DNA of 64,000 nt from assembly GCA_023374025.1 (NCBI GenBank), contig SIJG01000003.1, positions 682,001 to 746,000 on the forward strand, given 5' to 3'. The notes below the pieces were generated by a model, which was not told where the DNA came from, searched no databases, and saw only the letters and a list, made by a program, of their open reading frames with translations. This stretch comes from Heterodera schachtii (taxonomy: Eukaryota > Nematoda > Chromadorea > Rhabditida > Heteroderidae). This document shows positions 1 through 10,325 of the stretch, piece after piece; the stretch's first letter is position 1; every line of letters starts with the position of its first letter. A program made the position numbers and the translations under genes.

Positions 1-307
1 ATTTTTCGTGAAAATTTTGCTAAAAAAAATTTTTTGGAAAATTTCCGGTTTTTGAGGTCAAAAGGCCAATTTGTCTGTCGGGGGCCGTTCTATTAGAGGT
101 TTTTTGGGAAAATGTCAAAATATGGACATAATGCCAAAATATGGAAAAATATGGACATAAATCGCGAAATATGGAAAAATATGGAAAAAATGGATATAGA
201 AATTCATCCTAGAAGCTTCAAACCAAGCTAAAAACATGTTTTTCGTGCGTTTCAGACCTCCAATAGTCCAGGAAAAAAATATGGATTTCCATATAATTAC
301 ACGCCCT
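1..307. repeat. Truncated hAT-like element, ATATGGA-word arm
   Basis: The word AAATATGGAAAAATATGGA and its variants recur between about 110 and 200, and again near 280-295. The block ends in TTACACGCCCTA, whose complement TAGGGCGTGTAA resembles the YAGGG ends of the other short elements in this window. The left end lies outside the window. The terminus and the reiterated words are seen directly; family membership is inferred. Confidence 0.45.
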
Positions 308-931
308 ACTGATCAGTGTCCATATAGAATCGTCCACTCTGCTGATTAGATTTACACAATCCATCTCCCTGGTGTCCCTCAAATCTGATTAATTCATCTC
401 AATTTGGCTGTTCTTATCTCTCGAATAAATTTAAAGTGATAATTTTTGAAGAAATAATGTTTCAATTTTTAACTCTCTTTCTCTTTCACGTTCTTGCCCC
501 TTTATCTCTTCTATAAATTTGGACATTGATTTAATGAAGAATTTTGAGCAGGGCTCCCAACTAAAAGTATCAACATTTAACTGACAAAAAATTTTGCAGA
601 GTGAACGAAAATTATTTAATTTATTAAATTTTAGAAGAAAATTACAATAAATGCACAAAACATAAATAGACATTGAAAAGGCTATGATTATGATGGTTAC
701 TGTACAACCACCACTTGCAAAAGGCACGGTAGAATGAACTTATATTAAGCATGAAATTTGCTAAAATCCAGCATTTTTTATCAATGAAATGATGAAAATA
801 CTAATAAAATGAAAATAAATAAAACTGAAAATTCGATGGCACACTTTGAATCAACAAAACAAAAAGTTCGAAAACCCAACAAAATTCTTAGAAACGAAAA
901 CCCAATAAAAATTTTTAATCTCTGCTAAACT
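308..931. other. Non-coding, no feature recognised
   Basis: This is AT-rich sequence. Both strands show only short reading frames with low-complexity translations. I see no splice-framed coding exon, tRNA or clear repeat. Confidence 0.4.
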
Positions 932-1144
932 GGGGACCCACGCGTTTCGGCGCCTTCAAAATTTTCGACTTTTCGCAATTTTCATGCATAACTTTTTTGG
1001 TAATTGTCTAATCGCGAAGCAATAACTTAGAAAAAGCTTCTAAACATGTTAAGCTTTCGAATGATATCAAAAATGTTGGATTTGGATTACATAGAAAAAA
1101 GTTAGAGTGGAAAAACATGCTGGCGCCGAAACGCAGTGGACCCC
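932..1144. repeat. MITE-like element with 23-bp inverted ends
   Basis: The left end GGGGACCCACGCGTTTCGG continues into CGCC and is matched, inverted, by GGCGCCGAAACGCAGTGGAC at 1122-1144. The arms agree over about 23 bp with a few mismatches and enclose about 170 bp of AT-rich DNA. No coding capacity is visible and no flanking target duplication was convincing. Confidence 0.5.
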
Positions 1145-1266
1145 CTCTTTACCAATTTTTGTAGCATTTTTTCTCCTCTTTCTAATGATATCATCATTCA
1201 CCAGAAAAAATTATTTGAACTTTTCAAAATATTTTTTTATTTGTGAATTCTCCTCAATTTTTGGGT

Positions 1267-1915
1267 GGTCATATGTTTATGCAGTAACTTTTATCTTCGA
1301 CATTTTTCAATATTTTGTGGGCTAAAAATTCTGAAAAAATTTCTGCTAAGCTAACTTTTGATGCTGATCAAAAGTCTTTTAGAGCAACTTGATCCGATCA
1401 CTCCTTCATAGAGATCGGCACACCACAAAACACAGTGAAAATCGGGGAAATTTTCGAAAAAAATTCCTAGGGGGTTGTGAAAATTTTTTTTGGAAACTTT
1501 GAGTAGGCTAATCTGAAAGAGCACAAATTCTTTACAAATTGCCTTTTGAATGGTGAGTCTATGACTTACATCCGCTGAGATATGGGTACTTCAATTTCAG
1601 TGTCTACAGTAAATATTGTATTTCTTAAGAAAATAGTGCATTTTACAGTAAAATATCAACACTGAATTTGAAGTGCCCATATCTAAGTTGGTTTAAGTCG
1701 TAGAAACTTGCGGTCTTTTGCATATTGTATCAAATTTTGTCCCCTTTCCAATGGGCTGGTTAAAATTTTCCAAAAAAATTTTCACAACCCCCCTAGGAAT
1801 TTTTTTCGAAAATTTCCCCGAAAGCTAGCTTAGCAGAAATTTTTTCAGAATTTTTAGCCCACAAAATATTGAAAAATGTCGAAGATAAAAGTTACTGCAT
1901 AAACATATGAAATGA
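1267..1915. repeat. Foldback element with long inverted arms
   Basis: The stretch around 1267-1355 (including TCATATGTTTATGCAGTAAC) reappears inverted at about 1813-1915. Inside it, TTCCTAGGGGGTTGTGAAAA near 1467 is mirrored near 1775-1800. The whole block of about 650 bp could therefore fold into one long hairpin. A diverged half-copy lies at 4707-4915. The reading frames crossing its ends on both strands share the same translated tail because of the inverted arms and are not genes. Confidence 0.7.
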
Positions 1916-2949
1916 CCGCGGTGGAACAGCTCTGTTTCTTCCCCTCCAACTCGTCGCCATGCTCCGTTTCGGCACACTCAGTCCTGCTCTTGTCCTGTCG
2001 GGTGTCGGCACTGCCAAAGTCGAACTTGTGGTTGGGAATCATCTGACATGAAATAAAAAAAAATTAAGTCATCAAAAACATTTTCGATGCCTGCAAAAGG
2101 CTCAATTCAATCAGCCATTTGATAAAGTCATTTTGAGAGCGGAACAAAAGAGTCCAGCACCACTGGACCAGATTACCAAACTCGAAATCGAACAAAAGTT
2201 AAAAAAAATAATATTTTTTCGGTTTTTGTATCAAACTCCGTTCAGAATTTGGAATTGGTCGAAATAGAGGCCAGATTCGTGATCAGCAACCCCTAAACCC
2301 CCCCCCCCCCCTCCAAAAAGCGTTTGACAAACTCGTTTTGAGAGCGGAACAAGGGTCCAGCATCACTCGGCCAGACTGAGCAGCGAAACAAATACCATCA
2401 GAATGAACCAAAAGTAGAGGATCATGAAAATTTTCTCGTTGAGCTGAACGGGGAGGGCAAATGTATTCATTATCAGTTCGTGCAAAAAAAAATTAACTGA
2501 CATAATTTGCTTTCAGCAAACATTGGAAAGTGAAGTCGGCAAATCGATCATTCGGTTGGCGAATCTAAACGGGAATTGCTCTTAATAAAATTTTTTGTTA
2601 TAAAATTTAAAATTTTTGTCTTCCGTGGTTTTATGGGTCGCTGATCCCGAATCTGACACCCATTTTAGATCAATTTTGAATCAATAATTCGAAATCGAAC
2701 AAAGTTAGAACAAATATTTTTTCGGTTTTTCTATCAAACTCCGTTTAGAATTTGGAATGGTCAAATAGAGGCCAGATTCGTTATCAACGACCCCTAAACC
2801 CGCCGAATAAAAAGTTTACGGTACTAGACAACACCATACAAAAAAAGGATTCAAATTACCAGAATTCGTTGATGTAATCCAACCATTCATAATTGTAGAC
2901 CATTTCAGCCGGTGGCCAGCATTGGACTGGTTGCGGGTATGGACCATGC
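1900..2949 (-). pseudogene. Innexin-like gene relic (N-terminal loop, TM4 and tail pieces)
   Basis: Innexins form invertebrate gap junctions in the plasma membrane. Read on the minus strand, an exon at 2949-2860 encodes PQPVQCWPPAE, like the conserved first-loop PIQCW motif. A piece near 2564-2510 encodes IRQPNDRFADFTFQC, like the stretch before TM4. 2443-2363 encodes LNEKIFMILYFWFILMVF, the TM4 signature. About 2190-2087 encodes a post-TM4 segment (QWCWTLLF...FIKWLIEL). The region that should carry TM2 and TM3 is missing: only about 300 bp of repeat-like DNA lies between the first two pieces. The TM4 exon runs into TGA where a Trp (TGG) is normal for the family, so I call it broken. A possible tail exon (2044-1900) begins MIPNHKFDFGSADTR. 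Alternatively, some exons belong to two overlapping relics. Confidence 0.6.
2093..2800. repeat. Internal direct repeat within the innexin relic
   Basis: The segment around 2187-2310 (containing ATCAAACTCCGTT, GAATTTGGAA, AGAGGCCAGATTCGT and ACCCCTAAACC) recurs around 2690-2800 with scattered differences. A second repeat pair, about 2120-2160 and 2335-2375, covers the post-TM4 coding piece. These copies explain why parts of the innexin are present twice while others are absent. Confidence 0.55.
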
Positions 2950-2987
2950 CTTGAAAATTTTAAGTAAATTTTAGAAACTTAATTATA

Positions 2988-3369
2988 TCAAACGAACGTG
3001 TGAAAACAAGACCAGGGCGCACGCAAACAGGACGAACGGTGTGACAGAATTGTTTGTTCTGTCAAACAAATCTCCAAAAATGGAAAAAGCATTCTTTTAA
3101 TCCGTCCTAAACTGGCAAATTTGGCTGGCCAATCGGTTTTTTTTTGTGCGTGTTGAAGGAAAGCAACAAACAGACAGCCTATGACCAGACTGGTCATCGA
3201 CATGCCAGCACTGGAGCACATCATTCTGAAGAGGGGTGGGGAGATTTATAAATGATGATATATATCTGGTTAACTAGTCCAATTCAATAAATTAACCTAT
3301 CAAAAAAATTGTCATCAACTCACCTGGCAATCATAATGCCGTCAACGCCAATGAAAGTCATGAATTCTT
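2988..3369 (-). pseudogene. Innexin-like C-terminal exons
   Basis: Two exons join in phase on the minus strand. 3369-3324 ends in a good donor (CAG|GTGAGT) and encodes EEFMTFIGVDGIMIA. 3225-2988 continues with RMMCSSAGMSMTSLVIGCLF. Together they match the conserved cytoplasmic innexin C-terminus (a GVDGVFLLRMI..NAG..VT pattern). They lie upstream, in minus-strand sense, of the innexin N-terminal-loop exon at 2949, so they must belong to a different, neighbouring innexin copy. Its own TM exons are not seen in the window. It could be the end of a functional gene with distant exons or a relic; I favour a relic. Confidence 0.5.
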
Positions 3370-3481
3370 CTAAAGCCAATTTTTTTTAATTTATCCCTAT
3401 TATTTTTCAGTTGCCTATACACCATATTTTGGTTTTTCATTTTGATTAACAATTAAGAAAAGATAATTAAAAGTAGTAATT

Positions 3482-3848
3482 AGAAAAGAATTGCTAGCGC
3501 TCGGTTCATTCTGCAATGAATGACAGATTGCCAAAAAGCCAACTGACTTTTGTTCGTTTCAAAGCCACGGTACAAAGCGTCGCGTTTTTTCTGCACTTCG
3601 ATAAACGCCTCGTCGTCTTGTCCCCTTGCGCTTGATAGTACGCGCAGCTGTCCCACGAACGGCCGCCCGCCATCACCTTCCCCACCGCCGTTGCTGCTCC
3701 CTTCGTTTGGACCGCGCACGGGTTCAAGACGACTGACTCTAAAGGGATTGTTTTATAATTAAGGATATACTAAAATCTTTATCCTTACTCCTGCCGTCTC
3801 GGCGCTTTGCTTAGGTGTCAGTTGGTAGGCGGATTCTTTGCCGCTCAT
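3482..3848 (-). CDS. Unresolved exon pair, unknown product
   Basis: On the minus strand, an ATG at 3848 opens 20 codons (MSGKESAYQLTPKQSAETAG) ending at a donor GTAAGG. A second exon at about 3737-3482 has an unusually GC-rich, Gly-rich start and then an acidic/basic stretch including DEAFIEVQKKRDALYRGFE. The phases of the two exons match cleanly only in a frame that gives a less natural protein, so the splice is unresolved. No family was recognised. It may be a 5' part of the adjacent innexin-like gene or an unrelated fragment. Confidence 0.3.
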
Positions 3849-4378
3849 TTTAAAAATTGGGTTTAAGCGCAGTTCAAAATAAGACCTAAAATAAGGGCAA
3901 AAATCGAAAAATTCAGAATTTAGGAATATAATTTTTTAAATTAGATGTGTTGGGACAAAATGATTCATTTTAGCGCTGTGAAAACGTTGGGGGGGGGGGG
4001 TGACATTAAGCAAACGCAAAAGGACGGAGATAAAAAAAGATTCATTTAGGCTGTAAAAGCGTTGGGGGGAATGGGAAGGTCATTATACAAGCATTTTGAT
4101 GTAAGGGGATGGGGACGGGATTTATGATAGACTGGTAATGTGAATAAAAGATTCAATTAAAATATATTGCGAAAAGGACAAATAGTGTGACAGAAAAAGG
4201 GGTGGGATGGGTGTGGGTGGGGGCGGACGTCTGTGCGAACTTGAGGCAGTAAAACTTTTAAATTTGTTGACTGTATCCAATATCGTGATAATTCACAAAA
4301 TCTATAATCCTTCTAAAATTAGCTTTCGAATGGAGTTTTTCTGAGAACTGGCTTAGCCAGATGGAGTTGGTCGCTGCC
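3849..4378. other. Non-coding, homopolymer-rich
   Basis: Contains a long G run near 3990 and a second G-rich segment near 4195-4225. No exon with supported splice sites was found. Confidence 0.35.
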
Positions 4379-4706
4379 GGGGCTGTAGTAAAAGTTGGTG
4401 GTCATGATCAAATACCCACAACCACCATGGTTTACCCGTAGAAAATATGAACCAAGGTTCATGGTCATTTAGCCTGGTCATTTGACCATCATGGTTGGTG
4501 GTTTGTGAACGCACAGCAAAAGAGTATGGTTGGTGGTTACCTAACCATATAATCATGGTAATACGCCAACCTTACACCGACCCATGGCAGCAGACGTAAC
4601 CATCAACTTTTAAAAAATCTGTCCTGCTTAAAAAGCAATGCAAAAAGTCTTAGGACAAACATGAAAACCATCTTATATGTAGTTAATTTAAAAATTGAAA
4701 TAATTC

Positions 4707-4915
4707 ATGTTGCTTAACTTTTGATGCTGATCAAAAAATTTTCTTCACTAACTTGATCAGACCATTCCTATATTGTGATCGGGACACACCACATCGAGAA
4801 AAAATCCCCATGGGGTTGGGAATTTTTTCCAGAAAAAATGAGCAAGCCCACTTGAGAGCACAAAATTCTCTACCGAATTATCTTTTGAATAGTAGGACTA
4901 CGACTTGTACATAAA
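4707..4915 (+). repeat. Half-copy of the 1.3-1.9 kb foldback element
   Basis: CTTTTGATGCTGATCAAAA, AACTTGATC, GGACACACCACA and ATCTTTTGAATAGTAG follow the same order as the segment at about 1355-1570, with many substitutions. It represents only one arm plus part of the loop. Confidence 0.5.
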
Positions 4916-4999
4916 AAGCTTTATACTTGTTTAATTTTGAGTTTATAAAAATCAGTATTTTCTATCGTATTTCAAGGGAATGATCAAAAATTGATCATT

Positions 5000-6140
5000 T
5001 TTGAGTTATCGAAAGAAGAGAGAGAAACAGAAAGAAAGAAATTGAGAGATCTCTATAAAGAAAGAGCGAAGCAAGAGGGAGGAAAGAATTATAGAAAGAA
5101 AGAAAGAGTGAGAGAGAGAGCAAACGAGAGAGTGAAAAAAAATAAAGGGGATATAGAAAAGGGCTCGAATAGAGAGGAGTGAAATGGTTGAGTGAGAGCA
5201 TAGGAGGGAGAGGAATAGAGCGAGAAAAAGAGAAAGGAAGAGAGAGAGAGAGAATGTGTGAAAGGAAAAAAGATAAAGGGAGCTGGAGAAAAAATAGTGA
5301 GAGATTAAGAGAGAGGGAGAAAAATGGGAGAGAGATTTTGAAAGAAATAGAGAGAGATGGTAAGTGATTGATAGAGAGCGTGATAGAAAGGAGGGGGGGG
5401 GGAAGGTGAGAGAGGAATGGAGAGGAAAAGAAAGGAAGGAGAGAGAGAGAAGGAAAGGAAATGAGAGAAAGAGAAGAGGAGAGAGAGAAAGAAAAAAGAG
5501 AAGAGAGAGAGAAGAGGAGAGAGAAGAGAAGGATAAGAGAAAAGGGATGGAGAGAAAGAAAGCGACAGAAACAAGGAAAAGGAGAAGAGAGAAAGAAGAA
5601 AAGACTGAGAGAGAAAAAGAGAGAGAGGAGAGAGAGAAATAGAGAGAGAGGGAAAGAGAGAGAGATAGAGAAACAAAGTGAGAGTAAAAGAAGTGATTTA
5701 GAGTGTGAAAAGAGAGAGAGAAAGTGAGAGAGATAGAGAGAAAGGAAAAAGAGAAAGGGAGATAGATTGAAAGAAAAATAGAGAGTGAGAGATTAAGAGA
5801 GGGAGTTAGAGAGAAAGGAAAGACAGGGAGAATAAAGAGAGCGAGAAAGAGAGAGAGTGAAAGAGAAGAAGAGAGAGAGAGATAGAGAAAGAGAGAGAGG
5901 GAGATAGAGAGAAACGAAATAGAGAGAGAGCGAAAGAGAGAGAGAATAAAGGGAGAGAGATGAAAAGAAAGAGTAAGGAAGATTGAGAGAGAGAGAGAGA
6001 GAGAGGTAGAGAGGGGAGGGGAGTAAATGGGAAAGAAAGAGAGAGCGAGAGAAGAGAAGGGGAGGGGAGTAAATGTGAAAGAGAGAGAGAGGTGGAGAGA
6101 GGAAGTGAGAGGAGATAAAGGAAAAGAGAAATGATATTCT
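5000..6140. repeat. Homopurine (GA-rich) simple sequence
   Basis: The plus strand is almost entirely A and G for over 1 kb, with (GA)n tracts and GAAA/GGAA interruptions. The Leu/Ser/Phe-rich frames on one strand and Lys/Arg/Glu-rich frames on the other are products of composition, not genes. Confidence 0.8.
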
Positions 6141-6205
6141 GAAAAAAATAAAATAATTAAATTTTATTAATGTTTTAATTTCGTTGAGAATAAAATAGAG
6201 CGGTT

Positions 6206-6224
6206 GGCGCCGCGAAGCGGCGCC
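6206..6224. other. Perfect GC hairpin with GAA loop
   Basis: GGCGCCGCGAAGCGGCGCC is an 8-bp perfect stem around GAA. Its core GCGAAGC is known to form an exceptionally stable DNA mini-hairpin. It is present again at 8724-8742 in the duplicate, and is followed by the GC-rich GCCTAAGCGCTCG. Confidence 0.6.
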
Positions 6225-6720
6225 TAAGCGCTCGTCAATAACTAATTGAGGTTTAAAAAAAGATATTATTTGAATCTGATAAATCATGAGTCATGACACT
6301 GGCTATTAAAAATGACAAAAAAAAAGCTCCAATTAAAACTTTTGCAAATAGTTAATTGTTTTTTGCCAATTTCGCCTTTTTGTCCCAAGACTTTTTTTGG
6401 TGAATGTGTTAATTAAAATCATAAAAAACCAATATATTTTACTCGAATATCTTTCTAAATGCCGTAATTTCTTAAATAGTAATAAAAAATGAACAAAAAA
6501 AAATCAAAAGCATAAATAATAATAATTTTTATTTATTCTCTCAATTTTCTAGGACCTTTAAACCTTATTTTACTTATTTAAATAATATAATGCAAATTTT
6601 AGTAAGGTGATGGTAGAAAATTGGTTGCAAAATTGGCGGTTAAAAAATTATGGTTGCTGGTTGCTACAGCAGAAAATTTACCATCTTCTTTTGCTGCCGT
6701 TTTCTCATGATGGTTGGTGG

Positions 6721-6846
6721 TTAACCGTGGTTAAATGACCTGGTCAAATAAGCACCTCCTTTTACTACGGCCCACCGGGCAAATGGAAGGGAAAGTGTGA
6801 ATAAAAATGTGAAGGACAGCACAATAAACAGAGGACGGAGTTTCAT
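6721..6846 (-). CDS. Signal-peptide-like exon, cut by a repeat end
   Basis: An ATG at 6846 on the minus strand starts MKLRPLFIVLSFTFLFTLSL, a convincing secretion signal. It then runs straight into the inverted-repeat terminus (codons from GGGCCGTAGTAAAAG) and stops at 6721. No downstream exon was found, so it is probably the first exon of a disrupted secreted-protein gene or a chance frame. The identical copy lies at 9364-9239 in the duplication. Confidence 0.25.
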   Translation of the reverse strand: MKLRPLFIVLSFTFLFTLSLPFARWAVVKGGAYLTRSFNHG

Positions 6847-7309
6847 AAAAAAAAGGCAGAGAAATGGGCAGCAGCACTTAGTGAGATGGAAAAAGGAAAG
6901 GAATGACAAATTTGCATAAATGCAATAGAAAAGCGCAAAACATTGATTTATTATTATTTTAAAAAAGTGAAAATTTAAGAAAATCCAAAAGGCTGGGAAA
7001 ATTTTTTGGAAAAAACCAATCGACCCATCAAAAAGAGCTTTATCGAGCATTTAAAGTACAAAGGAATGATCAACATTAATCATCCCCTAACTCAGCGGTA
7101 TTTTGCAATTTTCGTGGTGAATTAGATAAGTACCAAATTAATAATAATGCTTAATTGCGTGTGACTAAAAAATAATTAACGTCCGGATCCATCGGTGGTT
7201 CAAACATTGGACAGCGTTTGCCATGCAGTTGCATTTGGCCATGCTTTTCAAAGCGCAGTCAGTGCCCCCAATCCCGAATTTGTCAATTCTGTTTTTGTTC
7301 AATGTTGCC

Positions 7310-8030
7310 AGAAGAGACAAAGGGGAAAGAGAGAGAGGAAGAGTGAGGAGAGATTGGAATGAGACAGAAAGTGGAGAGAGGAGAAAGAGAGAGAGAGAGA
7401 GAGAGAGGGAGGAAGCTGTGAGGAGAGTGGGGATGAGACAGAAGAAAGTGTAGAGAGGAGAAGAGATAAAAGGGAAAGAGAGAGGAAGACTGAGGAGAGT
7501 GGGGATGAGACAGAAGAAAGTGTAGAGAGGAGAAGAGATAAAAGGGAAAGAGAGAGGAAGAGTGAGAATGAGACAAAAGTGGAGAGAGGAGAAAGAGAGA
7601 GAGAGAGAGAGAGGGAGGAAGCTGTGAGGAGAGTGGGGATGAGACAGAAGAAAGTGTAGAGAGGAGAAGAGATAAAAGGGAAAGAGAGAGGAAGACTGAG
7701 GAGAGTGGGGATGAGACAGAAGAAAGTGTAGAGAGGAGAAGAGATAAAAGGGAAAGAGAGAGGAAGAGTGAGAATGAGACAAAAGTGGAGAGAGGAGAAA
7801 GAGAGAGAGAGAGAGAGAGGGAGGAAGCTGTGAGGAGAGTGGGGATGAGACAGAAGAAAGTGTAGAGAGGAGAAGAGATAAAAGGGAAAGAGAGAGGAAG
7901 AGTGAGAATGAGACAAAAGTGGAGAGAGGAGAAAGAGAGAGAGAGAGAGAGAGGGAGGAAGCTGTGAGGAGAGTGGGGATGAGACAGAAGAAAGTGTAGA
8001 GAGGAGAAGAGATAAAAGGGAAAGAGAGAG
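7310..8030. repeat. Higher-order purine satellite
   Basis: Unit starts (GTGGAGAGAGGAGAAAGAGA) fall at 7371, 7579, 7785 and 7919, giving periods of about 208, 206 and 134 bp. Each unit contains a (GA)n tract, GGAAGCTGTGAGGAGAGTGG, GGATGAGACAGAAGAAAGTG and GATAAAAGGGAAAG. The shorter unit lacks one internal subrepeat. The array sits exactly between the two copies of the large duplication. Confidence 0.85.
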
Positions 8031-9804
8031 GAAGAGGAGAGAGAAGAGAAGGATAAGAGAAAAGGGATGGAGAGAAAGAAAGCGACAGAAACAAGGAAAA
8101 GGAGAAGAGAGAAAGAAGAAAAGACTGAGAGAGAAAAAGAGAGAGAGGAGAGAGAGAAATAGAGAGAGAGGGAAAGAGAGAGAGATAGAGAAACAAAGTG
8201 AGAGTAAAAGAAGTGATTTAGAGTGTGAAAAGAGAGAGAGAAAGTGAGAGAGATAGAGAGAAAGGAAAAAGAGAAAGGGAGATAGATTGAAAGAAAAATA
8301 GAGAGTGAGAGATTAAGAGAGGGAGTTAGAGAGAAAGGAAAGACAGGGAGAATAAAGAGAGCGAGAAAGAGAGAGAGTGAAAGAGAAGAAGAGAGAGAGA
8401 GATAGAGAAAGAGAGAGAGGGAGATAGAGAGAAACGAAATAGAGAGAGAGCGAAAGAGAGAGAGAATAAAGGGAGAGAGATGAAAAGAAAGAGTAAGGAA
8501 GATTGAGAGAGAGAGAGAGAGAGGTAGAGAGGGGAGGGGAGTAAATGGGAAAGAAAGAGAGAGCGAGAGAAGAGAAGGGGAGGGGAGTAAATGTGAAAGA
8601 GAGAGAGAGGTGGAGAGAGGAAGTGAGAGGAGATAAAGGAAAAGAGAAATGATATTCTGAAAAAAATAAAATAATTAAATTTTATTAATGTTTTAATTTC
8701 GTTGAGAATAAAATAGAGCGGTTGGCGCCGCGAAGCGGCGCCTAAGCGCTCGTCAATAACTAATTGAGGTTTAAAAAAAGATATTATTTGAATCTGATAA
8801 ATCATGAGTCATGACACTGGCTATTAAAAATGACAAAAAAAAAGCTCCAATTAAAACTTTTGCAAATAGTTAATTGTTTTTTGCCAATTTCGCCTTTTTG
8901 TCCCAAGACTTTTTTTGGTGAATGTGTTAATTAAAATCATAAAAAACCAATATATTTTACTCGAATATCTTTCTAAATGCCGTAATTTCTTAAATAGTAA
9001 TAAAAAATGAACAAAAAAAAATCAAAAGCATAAATAATAATAATTTTTATTTATTCTCTCAATTTTCTAGGACCTTTAAACCTTATTTTACTTATTTAAA
9101 TAATATAATGCAAATTTTAGTAAGGTGATGGTAGAAAATTGGTTGCAAAATTGGCGGTTAAAAAATTATGGTTGCTGGTTGCTACAGCAGAAAATTTACC
9201 ATCTTCTTTTGCTGCCGTTTTCTCATGATGGTTGGTGGTTAACCGTGGTTAAATGACCTGGTCAAATAAGCACCTCCTTTTACTACGGCCCACCGGGCAA
9301 ATGGAAGGGAAAGTGTGAATAAAAATGTGAAGGACAGCACAATAAACAGAGGACGGAGTTTCATAAAAAAAAGGCAGAGAAATGGGCAGCAGCACTTAGT
9401 GAGATGGAAAAAGGAAAGGAATGACAAATTTGCATAAATGCAATAGAAAAGCGCAAAACATTGATTTATTATTATTTTAAAAAAGTGAAAATTTAAGAAA
9501 ATCCAAAAGGCTGGGAAAATTTTTTGGAAAAAACCAATCGACCCATCAAAAAGAGCTTTATCGAGCATTTAAAGTACAAAGGAATGATCAACATTAATCA
9601 TCCCCTAACTCAGCGGTATTTTGCAATTTTCGTGGTGAATTAGATAAGTACCAAATTAATAATAATGCTTAATTGCGTGTGACTAAAAAATAATTAACGT
9701 CCGGATCCATCGGTGGTTCAAACATTGGACAGCGTTTGCCATGCAGTTGCATTTGGCCATGCTTTTCAAAGCGCAGTCAGTGCCCCCAATCCCGAATTTG
9801 TCAA
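8031..9804 (+). repeat. Large direct duplication, copy 2
   Basis: Second copy of 5511-7286, with one GA dinucleotide fewer. Divergence elsewhere appears close to zero by eye. The right edge differs after TGTCAA (CTGTTTTAACCC here, TTCTGTTTTTG in copy 1). Confidence 0.9.
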
Positions 9805-10325
9805 CTGTTTTAACCCAAAAATGCACTTTTTTCCCGCGCGATTTTTTGCGTCCGTAGATACCGATAGGCACAATTTTTGCTTGCATTTTGTTTACAAATT
9901 TTGTCGAAAATGAACACATTTTTGTTTTGAGTTTCATTGAAAGTTTCCGAATCGGTAGTCGTAATTCTTACGCCCAAAATTTTTTCGGGTCCGACCCTAA
10001 GATGTCGGAAATTGGTTCCATGTCATCCCTGCTATTCACCACCCAATTAACTATTTTGACTAAAATATTATTTTTCGAATTTTAGAAAAATTCTGAAGCT
10101 TAAATTTTTTTCGCTACGATTTTTATTGAGACATTTTTATTTAAAATAAAATAAGTTTTGGATTTTTTAATATTTATTTTACCCCTTTTTTAATGTTTTT
10201 GGGTTTTATTTTATTGAATAAGACAAAATAAATATAATCATTTCTAAATTTGTCTCAAATACGTTTTCCAATCCTGAATATAATATGAAATAGTAAAATC
10301 AAAATATTACGGTAACTTATTTTAG

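Larger units (their letters stand above)
4379..6773. repeat. Terminal-inverted-repeat element with purine-rich interior
   Basis: GGGGCTGTAGTAAAAG at 4379-4394 is mirrored by CTTTTACTACGGCCC at 6759-6773. Subterminal words (GGTTGGTGG, CCATGGT, AACCACCA) also recur at both ends. The interior is dominated by GA-rich simple sequence, and no transposase frame is visible. The right half, with the right end, is copied again at about 9277-9291 through the large duplication. No clear target duplication was found. The boundaries are inferred. Confidence 0.45.
5511..7286 (+). repeat. Large direct duplication, copy 1
   Basis: About 1776 bp that recur almost unchanged at 8031-9804. The offset is 2520 bp before and 2518 bp after a single lost GA unit near 6000. 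It covers the end of the purine tract, a GC hairpin, an AT-rich stretch, the right end of the inverted-repeat element and the start of a unique region. The right breakpoint falls after CCCGAATTTGTCAA. Confidence 0.9.

Noticed and set aside
1107..1325. 72-codon plus-strand frame sharing its C-terminus with a minus-strand frame at 1854-2042
   Set aside because: The shared tail comes from the inverted arms of the foldback element.
4991..5727. Lys/Arg/Glu-rich and opposite-strand Leu/Ser-rich reading frames
   Set aside because: They are produced by GA-rich simple sequence, overlap on several frames and have no splice or start context.
7165..8196. 343-codon minus-strand Leu/Ser/Phe-rich frame
   Set aside because: It follows the purine satellite exactly and is open because of composition; the periodicity matches the DNA repeat, not a protein repeat.
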